From an uncultured Sutterella sp. (GTDB taxonomy: Bacteria; Pseudomonadota; Gammaproteobacteria; Burkholderiales; Burkholderiaceae_F): a stretch of DNA of 64,000 bases. The notes under the pieces were generated by a model. It did no database searches. It was not told the DNA's origin and worked only from the letters and a program-made list of their open reading frames with translations. Positions within the stretch are counted from its first letter, which is position 1; every line of letters begins with the position of its first letter. Position numbers and translations under genes: made by a program. This document shows positions 7,914 through 16,300 of this stretch, piece by piece. The stretch lies in the NCBI GenBank assembly GCA_902463725.1, contig CABQGK010000007.1, positions 1 through 64,000 of the forward strand, given 5' to 3'.

Positions 7914-8660
7914 TTATTCTAAGCGAGAGCTCGGGAGCTTGGCGCCACTCGAACTGCTCTTTCTCTTGCTAAGTTCTTCTTCTGCGCGCTCAAGTTCATC
8001 AAAATCTCCCACATTGAGCCAAAGCCCCTTGTAGAGCTCTCCCGATACACGGCCAGCGTCCACCGACTGCCAGAGCCACGGGAATAGTTTGGCACGCACG
8101 GGCTTAATGTTTTGAAAGAGTTCAGCGCGATAGACGCCAAAACTCGCAAAGGTATAAGTTCGAGTAGCCCGAGTCACCTGCGAGTCCTCAGTCAAGCCCA
8201 TATCACCCTCGGGATGGTACGAAGGATTCGGCACCAAGACAAGATGAGCATCTAAACCGAGCTCACCCAAGTGCTCTCCACGCTTCAGTAGCCGCTGCCA
8301 CGGATAATCTGTGACCAAATCGCCTGCCGTGACAATAAAGCTCTCCTCTGCGCGGTCCGTCAACATGGGCAGTGCCTTTGCAATGCCCCCCAAGGTTTCC
8401 AACGCCTCTGCCGAGCACTCGCCCTCATGCGAGAAACGAATGTGAACTCCCCATTGGCTTCCGTCACCGAGCATTGCTTCGAGCAACCCCGATCCGTGAG
8501 CAGTGTTAATAACAAACTCACGAATTCCAGCGGTCTTAAGCGCTAAGATGCGCCGCACCACCATAGGGGTACCCCCCACCTCTACCATGGGTTTTGGGAG
8601 TATTTGGGTTAACGGGCGCAGACGGCTACCCTCGCCTGCGCAAAGAATTAGGGCTTTCAT
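7914..8660 (-). CDS. murU: N-acetylmuramate alpha-1-phosphate uridylyltransferase MurU (nucleotidyltransferase family)
   Basis: Predicted to convert MurNAc-1-phosphate and UTP to UDP-MurNAc, the second step of the recycling route that bypasses MurA. It is 248 aa. The NTP-transferase signature GEGSRLRPLT lies at residues 9-18 with Lys23 following, and TAGDLVTDYPW carries the metal-binding Asp. Assignment to MurU rather than another sugar nucleotidyltransferase rests on its position directly behind amgK. The C-terminal tail after about 230 is Lys/Ser-rich and poorly conserved-looking. Confidence 0.85.
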   Translation of the reverse strand: MKALILCAGEGSRLRPLTQILPKPMVEVGGTPMVVRRILALKTAGIREFVINTAHGSGLLEAMLGDGSQWGVHIRFSHEGECSAEALETLGGIAKALPMLTDRAEESFIVTAGDLVTDYPWQRLLKRGEHLGELGLDAHLVLVPNPSYHPEGDMGLTEDSQVTRATRTYTFASFGVYRAELFQNIKPVRAKLFPWLWQSVDAGRVSGELYKGLWLNVGDFDELERAEEELSKRKSSSSGAKLPSSRLE

Positions 8661-8735
8661 AGCAGAGAAAATTTGAAGACTCGCCCTGCAGCTCGACCCT
8701 GCATGGGCGCGCCAAAAAAGAAACCCATCACAACC

Positions 8736-9761
8736 TTAGAAGGTATAGCCCACCTGCGTCTGCGAACCCTCAAGATTATCAATGAGATGCGAGAGCGGAG
8801 AGAGCGCAATGTAGCGCTGTGAGGTTTTCCGAACGTAGTCAATAAAACGTGGGGTATCGGCGAGGTACTTGGCCTTTGCATCACGATAGTTGAGGCGAGC
8901 AAAAATACCAAGAACCTTAAGGTGGCGCTGAGCCCCCATGAATTCCACATCCCTATAGAAGTCACTAAAGTCTGCGGGCACAGGGATCGCAGCCTTGCGG
9001 GCGCGCTCCCAATAACGGATCGTCATATCAAGCACGAACGACTCGTTCCAAGAGATAAATGCGTCGCGCATGAGCGAGGCGATGTCATAGCTCAGAGGAC
9101 CGTAGAGCGCATCTTGAAAATCCAAAACACCAAGCGTGCCGTCACCAAGCAGCATCAGGTTGCGTAGCATAAAGTCGCGATGCACGAAGACTTGTGGCTG
9201 AGCCAGTACATTATCTAGAATCGCCTCCACGCTCATCTGCCACCATTTCGACTCCGTCTCTGACCATTCGTGCCCTCGGTGGCGACGCACATACCACTCG
9301 GGAAATAGATTCAGTTCTCTGAGTAGCACTTCGCGGTCATAGGCGGGCAATACCCCTGGGTGAGAATACTTCTGCCAAAGGATAAGGGACTCAATAGCTT
9401 TCTCAAAAATCGCCCGAGCATTGTCCTCGTTAACGACACTCAAAGCCGTATCGTGACCCAAATCCTCAAGTAGCATGTAGCGCGCCTCTTGCGAGAAGCG
9501 ATAAATTTTCGGCACGCGGACACCTGCCTCGGCCATCAGGCGCTCGACTTTGATGAACGCCGCAAAACTTTCTGGCGTTTCCCGTGAGGCGTCCATCACA
9601 ATCATGCTTTGGGACGGCCCGCTTTGTATACGCCAGTACTGGCGAAAGCCCGCATCAGCGCTCGCTCTGACCAGACTCTCGGGTGTAAGCCCAAAGGTCA
9701 CCGCCTCGGCTTCGAGCCAATCAATGAGCTGAGCGGAAGGGGCCGTATCGGTAGTTGTCAT
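8736..9761 (-). CDS. amgK: Anomeric MurNAc/GlcNAc kinase AmgK (aminoglycoside phosphotransferase fold)
   Basis: Predicted to phosphorylate MurNAc (and GlcNAc) at C1 for peptidoglycan recycling. It is 341 aa with the APH fold: the catalytic loop VHRDFMLRNL has His194-Arg195-Asp196, and the metal-binding Asp214 lies in GVLDFQDALYGP. The amgK-murU pair divergent from lptD-surA matches Pseudomonas and many betaproteobacteria. A 75-bp gap to murU is compatible with one transcript. Confidence 0.9.
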   Translation of the reverse strand: MTTTDTAPSAQLIDWLEAEAVTFGLTPESLVRASADAGFRQYWRIQSGPSQSMIVMDASRETPESFAAFIKVERLMAEAGVRVPKIYRFSQEARYMLLEDLGHDTALSVVNEDNARAIFEKAIESLILWQKYSHPGVLPAYDREVLLRELNLFPEWYVRRHRGHEWSETESKWWQMSVEAILDNVLAQPQVFVHRDFMLRNLMLLGDGTLGVLDFQDALYGPLSYDIASLMRDAFISWNESFVLDMTIRYWERARKAAIPVPADFSDFYRDVEFMGAQRHLKVLGIFARLNYRDAKAKYLADTPRFIDYVRKTSQRYIALSPLSHLIDNLEGSQTQVGYTF

Positions 9762-9824
9762 TTGTAGCCTCTATGAACCGCGCATGTCTGAACGCTTTTC
9801 CTGCGTAAAAACAATCTCTGCGCT

Positions 9825-9880
9825 TATAATCGGTAGAACATTTTGCAAGCCATTTTATCGGGTGACAGACGGGCTGTCAC
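9825..9880 (+). promoter_or_regulatory. Putative lptD promoter and leader hairpin
   Basis: A perfect TATAAT -10 hexamer lies at 9825-9830, with no good -35 box at 16-18 bp. Downstream, GTGACAG (9862-9868) pairs with CTGTCAC (9874-9880) around ACGGG, placing a 7-bp stem in the leader some 20 bp before the lptD start. The hairpin could be an operator or an mRNA element. Confidence 0.4.
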
Positions 9881-9901
9881 TCTTGACCACAGGTTCTACC
9901 C

Positions 9902-12172
9902 ATGTTTCTACCAAGACCCCGACAACTTGTCCTTTGTCTTGCTTCCTGCCTTGCGCTTTTAGCCGCTCACAGTGCCCACGCCGATTCCGTCAAGCTTGAG
10001 AGCGTTACCTCGCTTGATCCGAAGAATCTCGAGAGCAATGGAGATATGGCCAGCGTCGTTTCCGCTGACCGCATTGAGGGCAACCCAGAAGATAAGTTGC
10101 ACCTCATTGGCAACGCGGAAGTACGCCGTGGTGGCGCTATTCTCAAGGGCGACCGAATTACCTACACGCAAGCAACCGACGAAGTCGAGAGCGTTGGACA
10201 CGCGCGACTCTATCGTCTCGGCACCTCTTTCTCTGGTCCATCCATGAAGTACCGCCTCACAGAGCGCTCCGGAGAAATGACGGATGCTGAGTACGAATAT
10301 GCACCACGCAAACTACGTGGATGCGCAAAGAACATCCGCTTCCTCTCTGGGGATACCACCTCGATGGAAGGTGTCAAAGTGACAACTTGTCCTCGAGATG
10401 AAGAGGCTTGGTTTATCCAACTCGACCGCCTAGAAATTGACGAGTACGATCAAATGGCCAAAGGGAGCTGGGCAACGCTACACTTTATGGGCGTGCCTAT
10501 CCTCGGCTCTCCGTGGTTCATGTTCCCCATCGGCAATGAGCGCCGTTCAGGCTTCCTCGTACCCACAATGGGCATGAGCTCAAGCCGTGGTATTGACGTC
10601 ACCATTCCCTATTACTTCAACATTGCACCTAACTATGACTTGACACTCACTCCGCGTGTTATGACCAAGCGCGGCGCAATGCTGAGAACCGAATCTCGCT
10701 TGCTATTAGATCATCTGCAAGCCGAGCTCTACTACGATATCCTGCCGCATGACAAAGAGACGAAAACCGACCGCTCGAGTGTCCATCTCAAGGGGCTTTA
10801 CCAGAATGGGCCATGGACGGCAAACGTCAACTATAACCGTGTGAGCGACGATGACTTTATTTCGGACTTCTCGGGCAACATCCGCGAATCCTCCGTCTCA
10901 ATCCTGCCCCAGGACTTCAGTCTGCAGTACGCCAAATCTCCTTACTGGAATGCCGAGATTTCGGTCAATAAGAACCAAACCATCCGCTCTTCAGTCATCC
11001 CATACGAAAAGATCCCCAGCGTTTCGTTAAACGGCTATATCGGGGACTGGAACGGCTTTGAATTGACGACTTACTTGAACGCCACGCGTTTCCAACATCA
11101 GAGCAAAATCGAGGGTGATCGCTTTATCGCGCAGCAGTCAATCGCGTATCCGCTACGCGGGTCGGCTTGGTTCATGACCCCAAAAGTCTCCATGCTCGGG
11201 GTCTGGTATCAACTGCAGGACATTGATAGCCACCCGGAATACACGAACAAAAGTCCCTCGCGCATTACCCCGACCATGAGCCTTGACACGGGGCTCATCC
11301 TAGAGCGAAACGCAGAATGGTTTGGACGCGCTGCCCGTCAGACACTGGAGCCACGCGTCTACTACACTTACACGCCTTACCGCAATCAAGATGACATTCC
11401 GATTTTCGACACCTGGGTCGCTGACCTCAATATGACGTCGCTCTTTTCGGAAAATGCCTTTACGGGATACGACCGCGTCAGTGAGGCCAATCAACTCTCC
11501 ACAGCGCTGACCACGCGCTATCTCGATCAGGGGACTGGGGTAGAACTCTTCCGAGCCACCATCGGCCAGCGCCAATACTTCAACGATCAGCGTGTAGGCT
11601 TCTCTTCGGAGTACAGCACGCAGACCAATCCGACTCGAGTAGGCGTGAATCGAAGCGACATTTTCGCAAGCGTCGGCGCTCGCCTCTCGCAGAGCCTGCG
11701 CGGCGACAGTACCATGCAGTACTCCACGAGCGAAGGGCGCTTTGTGAAGGCCATGGCGGGCGTTCGCTGGCAACCGCGTCCCATGTCTGTCGTTGGTCTG
11801 TACTATCGCTTCAACGACCGCACAAGCATTGAAGAGGATCGCATCAAACAAATCGACCTCGCACTGCAGTGGCCACTTACCGAGAGACTGTTCGCGCTCA
11901 TGCGCTATAACTACTCTCTGAACAAACGTGCGCCAATTGAAGAGTTGATTGGTTTTGAATACATCCATAACTGCTGGACGTTCCGTATCGTGGCTCAGCG
12001 CTACAACACGGAGTACGATACGCGCGAATCCAACTTCTTCTTACAACTTGAGCTCAATGGGTTGGGCAGCATCGGTTCGAACCCTGATACAGTTCTTTCC
12101 CGTAACATTCAGGGCTACCAAGCTCCCTCACTAGTACCCGATAACATCGGACAGTATGACTACTATGAATGA
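9902..12172 (+). CDS. lptD: LPS-assembly outer-membrane protein LptD
   Basis: Outer-membrane beta-barrel that, with LptE, inserts LPS into the outer leaflet. It is 756 aa. A signal peptide (1-27, ending AHSAHA) is followed by an N-terminal OstA/jelly-roll domain (about 50-180) and a large barrel rich in alternating aromatic strands. The mature protein has only three cysteines: Cys141, Cys163 and Cys691. E. coli LptD has four, forming two disulfides. The ribosome site is weak. surA overlaps the end, and the lptD-surA-rsmA order is conserved in proteobacteria, with amgK-murU divergent. Confidence 0.95.
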   Translation: MFLPRPRQLVLCLASCLALLAAHSAHADSVKLESVTSLDPKNLESNGDMASVVSADRIEGNPEDKLHLIGNAEVRRGGAILKGDRITYTQATDEVESVGHARLYRLGTSFSGPSMKYRLTERSGEMTDAEYEYAPRKLRGCAKNIRFLSGDTTSMEGVKVTTCPRDEEAWFIQLDRLEIDEYDQMAKGSWATLHFMGVPILGSPWFMFPIGNERRSGFLVPTMGMSSSRGIDVTIPYYFNIAPNYDLTLTPRVMTKRGAMLRTESRLLLDHLQAELYYDILPHDKETKTDRSSVHLKGLYQNGPWTANVNYNRVSDDDFISDFSGNIRESSVSILPQDFSLQYAKSPYWNAEISVNKNQTIRSSVIPYEKIPSVSLNGYIGDWNGFELTTYLNATRFQHQSKIEGDRFIAQQSIAYPLRGSAWFMTPKVSMLGVWYQLQDIDSHPEYTNKSPSRITPTMSLDTGLILERNAEWFGRAARQTLEPRVYYTYTPYRNQDDIPIFDTWVADLNMTSLFSENAFTGYDRVSEANQLSTALTTRYLDQGTGVELFRATIGQRQYFNDQRVGFSSEYSTQTNPTRVGVNRSDIFASVGARLSQSLRGDSTMQYSTSEGRFVKAMAGVRWQPRPMSVVGLYYRFNDRTSIEEDRIKQIDLALQWPLTERLFALMRYNYSLNKRAPIEELIGFEYIHNCWTFRIVAQRYNTEYDTRESNFFLQLELNGLGSIGSNPDTVLSRNIQGYQAPSLVPDNIGQYDYYE

Positions 12173-13637
12173 TATGAAGACCCTCGCCATCCTTCTTGCT
12201 GGGCTTGCCGCCCTGCACTCGCCCACCTTTGCTGCGACGGCACAAACACAGCATGCCGCACATGCGCATAAGGCTGACAGTGCCAAGCGCGCCACCCATG
12301 CCCAAGGAGTGAAGGCGCCCCAAGGTACACAAACGGGAACCTCCACCCAAAGCGCGACAGCAGCTACGAGCACCTCCCAAGACGGCGCAGTACCCACCCG
12401 AGCACGCGCTAACGGCGTGCTCGACGAAATCGTTGCAGTCGTCAACAAAGATGTCATCACCGAGAACGAGCTTGAGGATCGTGTGCATTCCGTCGCCCTC
12501 AATCTGCGACGCCAAAACATCCAGTTGCCCCCGATGGAGCAACTGCGTAAACAGGTCTTGGAACGCCTCATTCTTGAGCGCATCATCCTTCAGCGCGCCC
12601 AAGAAACAGGGCTACGCGTTGACGACCAAATGGTCAATGCCAGCATCGAACAAATTGCTCAGCAGAACAACATGACGGTCGAAGCGTTACGCCAACGTTT
12701 ACTCGCTGACGGTGTTGCCTTTTCGGCCTTCCGCCAGCAAATTCGTGACGAAATCATCACGCAACGCCTGCGCGAACGTGAAGTCGATCAGAAGATTGAT
12801 ATTTCTGAAACAGAGGTCAACACCTACCTAGCCGATCAGGCCCAGCAAGCCAAGGGCCTTGAGTACCATCTTGCCCGTATCGTGCTCCCGATTGATCGCG
12901 CAGAAAACGATGACGTCATTAAGGCGCTGGCTGAAAAAGTCATGAGTCAAGCCCGATCGGGTCAAGCTTTTGACACCCTGGCAGCCACGTACTCTCGTAG
13001 TGAAGATGCACTTCACGGTGGTGATCTCGGTTGGCACCCGATCACGGATTTTCCGCCCTCTCTGCGCCAGGTGCTCTCTGGAACCATTCCTGCGGATGGC
13101 ATTTTCCTAGTGCGCGTCAACGACTCTTGGCAGATCTTCAAAGTGCTCGAACAGCGCCAAAACAAATCCAACCCGCTGCTTGGCCCTGTTGAAGAGACAC
13201 ATGTTCGCCATATCCTCATGTTCACAAGCGAGCTAATGCCAGAAAGTGATGTACTGCGCCGTCTCAACGACATCCGTCAGCGCATCATCAAGGGTGAAAC
13301 CGACTTCGCGACGATGGCTCGTCTGAACTCTGTGGACGCGAGCTCCACTCGTGGTGGTGATCTCGGCTGGGTGCTCCCAGGCGATACGGTTCCCGCCTTT
13401 GAGCAAGTTATGAACCGCTTGGCGCTGAACGAAATCTCATTACCAGTGAAGACGCAATTTGGCTACCACCTCATTCAGGTGCTGGAGCGTAAAAAGCAGG
13501 AACAAGGCAACCCTGAGCGTCAACGCCTGCTTGCTCGTCAGGCTATTCGCGAAAAGAAGCTCGCAGAGGCGACCTACAACTGGCAACGCCAGTTACGCGA
13601 TGAGGCTTACGTCGAAATCCGCGATAACCGCCCCTAA
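12156..13637 (+). CDS. surA: Periplasmic chaperone / peptidyl-prolyl isomerase SurA
   Basis: Escorts unfolded outer-membrane proteins, including LptD, to the BAM complex. It is 493 aa. A signal peptide is followed by a low-complexity Ala/Thr/Gln-rich linker (about 27-85, longer than usual), a SurA N-terminal domain starting at VLDEIVAVVNKDVITENE, and two parvulin domains (about 230-335 and 345-445, the second with DVDASSTRGGDLGW-like features). Three in-frame ATGs lie at 12156, 12165 and 12174. The last gives the most typical signal peptide (MKTLAILLAG), while the first has a GGA upstream. All overlap the lptD 3' end, so translation is probably coupled. Confidence 0.95.
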   Translation: MTTMNDMKTLAILLAGLAALHSPTFAATAQTQHAAHAHKADSAKRATHAQGVKAPQGTQTGTSTQSATAATSTSQDGAVPTRARANGVLDEIVAVVNKDVITENELEDRVHSVALNLRRQNIQLPPMEQLRKQVLERLILERIILQRAQETGLRVDDQMVNASIEQIAQQNNMTVEALRQRLLADGVAFSAFRQQIRDEIITQRLREREVDQKIDISETEVNTYLADQAQQAKGLEYHLARIVLPIDRAENDDVIKALAEKVMSQARSGQAFDTLAATYSRSEDALHGGDLGWHPITDFPPSLRQVLSGTIPADGIFLVRVNDSWQIFKVLEQRQNKSNPLLGPVEETHVRHILMFTSELMPESDVLRRLNDIRQRIIKGETDFATMARLNSVDASSTRGGDLGWVLPGDTVPAFEQVMNRLALNEISLPVKTQFGYHLIQVLERKKQEQGNPERQRLLARQAIREKKLAEATYNWQRQLRDEAYVEIRDNRP

Positions 13638-13694
13638 GCGTGCTTCTCTCCGAGTCCAAGCTAGTCAATCCGCGCTTGGTCTCAATTTGACACT

Positions 13695-13735
13695 CAGCCA
13701 AGCAACGCACTCAACGTCGCTTGGCTGATTATTTA
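13695..13735 (+). terminator. Intrinsic terminator after surA
   Basis: A 9-bp perfect stem, CAGCCAAGC (13695-13703) with GCTTGGCTG (13719-13727), is followed by ATTATTTATG. The tail is A/T mixed rather than a pure U-run, so efficiency is uncertain. Confidence 0.6.
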
Positions 13736-13774
13736 TGAGCGGCTCACCTGCACAATGACAATGCGCCCGCCACC

Positions 13775-13780
13775 TATAAT
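13775..13780 (+). promoter_or_regulatory. Putative -10 element for rsmA
   Basis: A perfect TATAAT lies about 40 bp upstream of the preferred GTG start of rsmA and just after the surA terminator. The -35 region is poor. If used, transcription would begin near 13787. That would rule out the ATG at 13755 and leave the ATG at 13779 (overlapping the -10) implausible. Confidence 0.4.
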
Positions 13781-13820
13781 GGCACCATTACTACTCCCAT
13801 CTTCTCTTTTTGAAAAAACT

Positions 13821-14630
13821 GTGACTCAACAATGGCTCGCCGGGCATCATGCCCGTAAACGTTTTGGACAAAACTTTCTCCATGATCGGCACTGGATCGA
13901 ACGTATCGTTCGCGCGATCAACCCAGAGCCTGGGCAAACCATCGTCGAGATCGGCCCTGGGCAGGCGGCGCTCACACGTGAAGTGATCGCGCTTGCTGGT
14001 CATGAATGGGCTATCGAAATTGACCGAGATCTTGCTGCTTTTTTGCGTGAACAGTTTCCCGAAGAGCAACTGGGCTTAATCGAGGCAGATGCACTGGAAA
14101 TTGACTGGGCGAGCGTACTCGGCACAGAGCGGCTACGTATCATCGGTAACCTCCCCTATAACATCTCCTCACCACTACTGTTCAAACTCATGGCGGCAGC
14201 CGACCGAACGATTGACCAACACTTCATGCTGCAGCGCGAAGTCGTTGATCGTATGGTGGCAGAGCCTGGCAGTAAAACCTACGGGCGACTCTCTGTGATG
14301 CTGCAATACCGCTACACCATGGTGAAGCTCTTTGATGTGCCGCCCGGGGCCTTCACACCCGCTCCGAAAGTTGTCTCCTCCATTGTGCGGATGATCCCCA
14401 AAAAGGCCGAGGCCTTGCCTGAAGTCGATCTGGCTCTCATGGGGGAAATCGTTGCAGCGGCCTTCCAACAACGCCGGAAAACGCTGCGCAACGCAGTGAG
14501 CGCCTTTGCTGATGAGGCACTTCTTAGTGAAGCGGGTATTGCACCCACGGCAAGAGCTGAGACGCTAGCTGTCGATGACTTTGTCCGCCTGACAAACGCC
14601 ATCACTCGTAAGCGCCTCACACAGCCATAG
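13821..14630 (+). CDS. rsmA: 16S rRNA adenine(1518/1519) dimethyltransferase RsmA (KsgA)
   Basis: Dimethylates two adjacent adenosines in helix 45 of 16S rRNA using SAM, a late check in 30S assembly. Visible motifs are RKRFGQNFLHD, the SAM-binding VEIGPGQAALT, the catalytic NLPYNISSP and the C-terminal FQQRRKTLRNA. The open frame extends to 13755, but the GTG at 13821 yields 269 aa with eleven residues before RKRFGQNFL, as in E. coli KsgA. A TATAAT at 13775 also favours a start downstream of it. It ends 30 bp from the convergent ygjP-like gene. Confidence 0.93.
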   Translation: MTQQWLAGHHARKRFGQNFLHDRHWIERIVRAINPEPGQTIVEIGPGQAALTREVIALAGHEWAIEIDRDLAAFLREQFPEEQLGLIEADALEIDWASVLGTERLRIIGNLPYNISSPLLFKLMAAADRTIDQHFMLQREVVDRMVAEPGSKTYGRLSVMLQYRYTMVKLFDVPPGAFTPAPKVVSSIVRMIPKKAEALPEVDLALMGEIVAAAFQQRRKTLRNAVSAFADEALLSEAGIAPTARAETLAVDDFVRLTNAITRKRLTQP

Positions 14631-14660
14631 AGTTGGGGGCACGGGATAAGTTCCGTGCAC

Positions 14661-15476
14661 TCAATCTAACTCAGGCAAATAGTGCATATGCATACGCATG
14701 AGCTTGGCGCGGTGCTCGAGCGCAAGCGGATCCAAGCGCTGACATTCCGCCCAGAATCGCTTTGAGTGATTGTGTTCGGCAAGGTGAGCGAGTTCATGCG
14801 CCACGACGTAGCGAGCCAAATCTGGCTCTAAATAGACCAGTCGCCAGTTAAGATTGACGCGCCCCGAGGAGGAGCAACTTCCCCAACGAGTCATCGCGCC
14901 CGAAAGGCGCCAACTCACTAGTGGATGCTTCAGTAGTGGCGTCAACTCAGCAATAAACCCGCCCAAGTAGCGTTCAGCCTCACGCTTGAGCATCGTCTTG
15001 AGACGAAACTTAGCGTACTCCTCATCTCCGCTATACGTTGCGCGCACAAATACAATGCCGAGCTTGAGATCCACATGCGTTGAGTAATTACGATCTAATC
15101 GTAGTCCAAACGTTCGCCCAAAAAGTGGCATCACCCCACCGTCGGCGAAATCAAAGGGGAGTCGTTCCCGCTCAGTATCCGCTATTACCTTAGAGCGCGT
15201 TTGTAGCACCCACGGCAGGTTGCGCCACATAAATTCGTCGATGTCGCTCAGACTCGTCTTAAAAGGCACAGAAACCGTCACTAGCCCATCAAATTGCACG
15301 CTCACTTGTAAGCGACGTCGACGCTGGCTACGTTTCAGGAGAAAAGGAAAACTGTGCGGCGCCTGATCCTCATCGTAATAGTGGAAAACACGCGTGCTCA
15401 TATCTGTCGTGGCTGTTGTCATCCGCCCGGGATGCGGGGTCGAGCCGAAGATACGTGGAATATCCAAGAGATTCAT
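14661..15476 (-). CDS. YgjP-like M48-family metal-dependent hydrolase (DUF45)
   Basis: Predicted cytoplasmic zinc metallopeptidase of the YgjP/WLM clan. It is 271 aa. The HELAH zinc motif lies in YVVAHELAHLAEHNHSKRFW with a third His downstream, preceded by the family stretch SGAMTRWGSCSSSGRVNLNW. The substrate is unknown. Its ATG overlaps the plsC stop as ATGA, indicating translational coupling; the plsC-ygjP pairing is common in betaproteobacteria. The N-terminal 25 residues are weakly conserved-looking, so a later start (ATG near residue 19 or 26) is possible. Confidence 0.85.
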   Translation of the reverse strand: MNLLDIPRIFGSTPHPGRMTTATTDMSTRVFHYYDEDQAPHSFPFLLKRSQRRRRLQVSVQFDGLVTVSVPFKTSLSDIDEFMWRNLPWVLQTRSKVIADTERERLPFDFADGGVMPLFGRTFGLRLDRNYSTHVDLKLGIVFVRATYSGDEEYAKFRLKTMLKREAERYLGGFIAELTPLLKHPLVSWRLSGAMTRWGSCSSSGRVNLNWRLVYLEPDLARYVVAHELAHLAEHNHSKRFWAECQRLDPLALEHRAKLMRMHMHYLPELD

Positions 15477-16210
15477 GAGGGCACTCCCATACGGTTGATG
15501 CGGTCAAGTTCCTGCTCGATCCAAGCTTCAACTTCACGTGTCACCTCATGCGGATCTCGTCCAGCAGTTTGAATGAGTGGCCCTACTGAAACAGTAATCG
15601 TGCCGGCTCGTTTAGCAAGACTCTGCTTAGGCCAGCAGTACCCAGCATTATGTGCAATAGGCAGAATAGGTACGCCCACTGCCGAGGCGAAGCGCGCGCC
15701 TCCGGTCTTGTATGTAACATGCTCCCCAGGAGGAACCCGTGTGCCTTCAGGAAAGAGGCAAATCCAAAAGCCTTGCGCAAGCTTTTCAGGTCCCTTACGC
15801 ATAAAACTCTCGAACGCACTACGTCCTCTAGCGCGGTCAATGCTTAGCATATCCATGGCCCAAAGCGCCCAACCTAGGCCAGGGATAAGATTGAGGGATT
15901 TTTTGTACAGAAAACACGCTGGCGCCGACAAATGCGCGCCCAACCAAAACGGATCCCAAGCGGACTGGTGTTTAGCCAGCACAACCACCTGTTCACGTTC
16001 TGAAGGCATATTTTCCATGCCGATCATCCGGTAACGGATACCACAGACGAGCTCCAAAACGGACAGTGTGAGCTTAGCCCACGGACGGCAGAAGTACTCG
16101 TAGCGGCGCATTGTGCTCAAAAACGGCTTGCTGGCAAGCACCAACACCGCTAGCACAATAATTGAAAGCGCCAGATAGAGATAAAAAAGCAAAGCGCGCA
16201 ACGTAGACAT
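15473..16210 (-). CDS. plsC: 1-acyl-sn-glycerol-3-phosphate acyltransferase
   Basis: Inner-membrane enzyme that acylates lysophosphatidic acid to phosphatidic acid. An N-terminal membrane segment (FYLYLALSIIVLAVLVLA) precedes acyltransferase block I, KHQSAWDPFW (HX4D), and block III, FPEGTRVPPG. The frame opens at a TTG (16261), but that codon overlaps a hairpin, so the ATG at 16210 is preferred (245 aa). No strong ribosome site is visible at either. It lies downstream of glyS and is coupled to the ygjP-like gene. A second PlsC-like gene occurs at 37105-37941. Confidence 0.9.
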   Translation of the reverse strand: MSTLRALLFYLYLALSIIVLAVLVLASKPFLSTMRRYEYFCRPWAKLTLSVLELVCGIRYRMIGMENMPSEREQVVVLAKHQSAWDPFWLGAHLSAPACFLYKKSLNLIPGLGWALWAMDMLSIDRARGRSAFESFMRKGPEKLAQGFWICLFPEGTRVPPGEHVTYKTGGARFASAVGVPILPIAHNAGYCWPKQSLAKRAGTITVSVGPLIQTAGRDPHEVTREVEAWIEQELDRINRMGVPS

Positions 16211-16260
16211 TCCTGTCGCCCATCCGTCGTAAATAGAAGAACGCAAGCCTAAACAGCTCA

Positions 16261-16289
16261 ACGGGGCGCATCCCTGGGGAGCGCCCCGT
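16261..16289 (-). terminator. GC-rich hairpin after glyS
   Basis: ACGGGGCGC (16261-16269) pairs perfectly with GCGCCCCGT (16281-16289) just after the glyS stop. The following minus-strand sequence, TGAGCTGTTTAGG, has only a weak U-run, so it may be a partial terminator or a 3'-end stabiliser. Confidence 0.45.
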
Positions 16290-16300
16290 CATCGCCTCTA

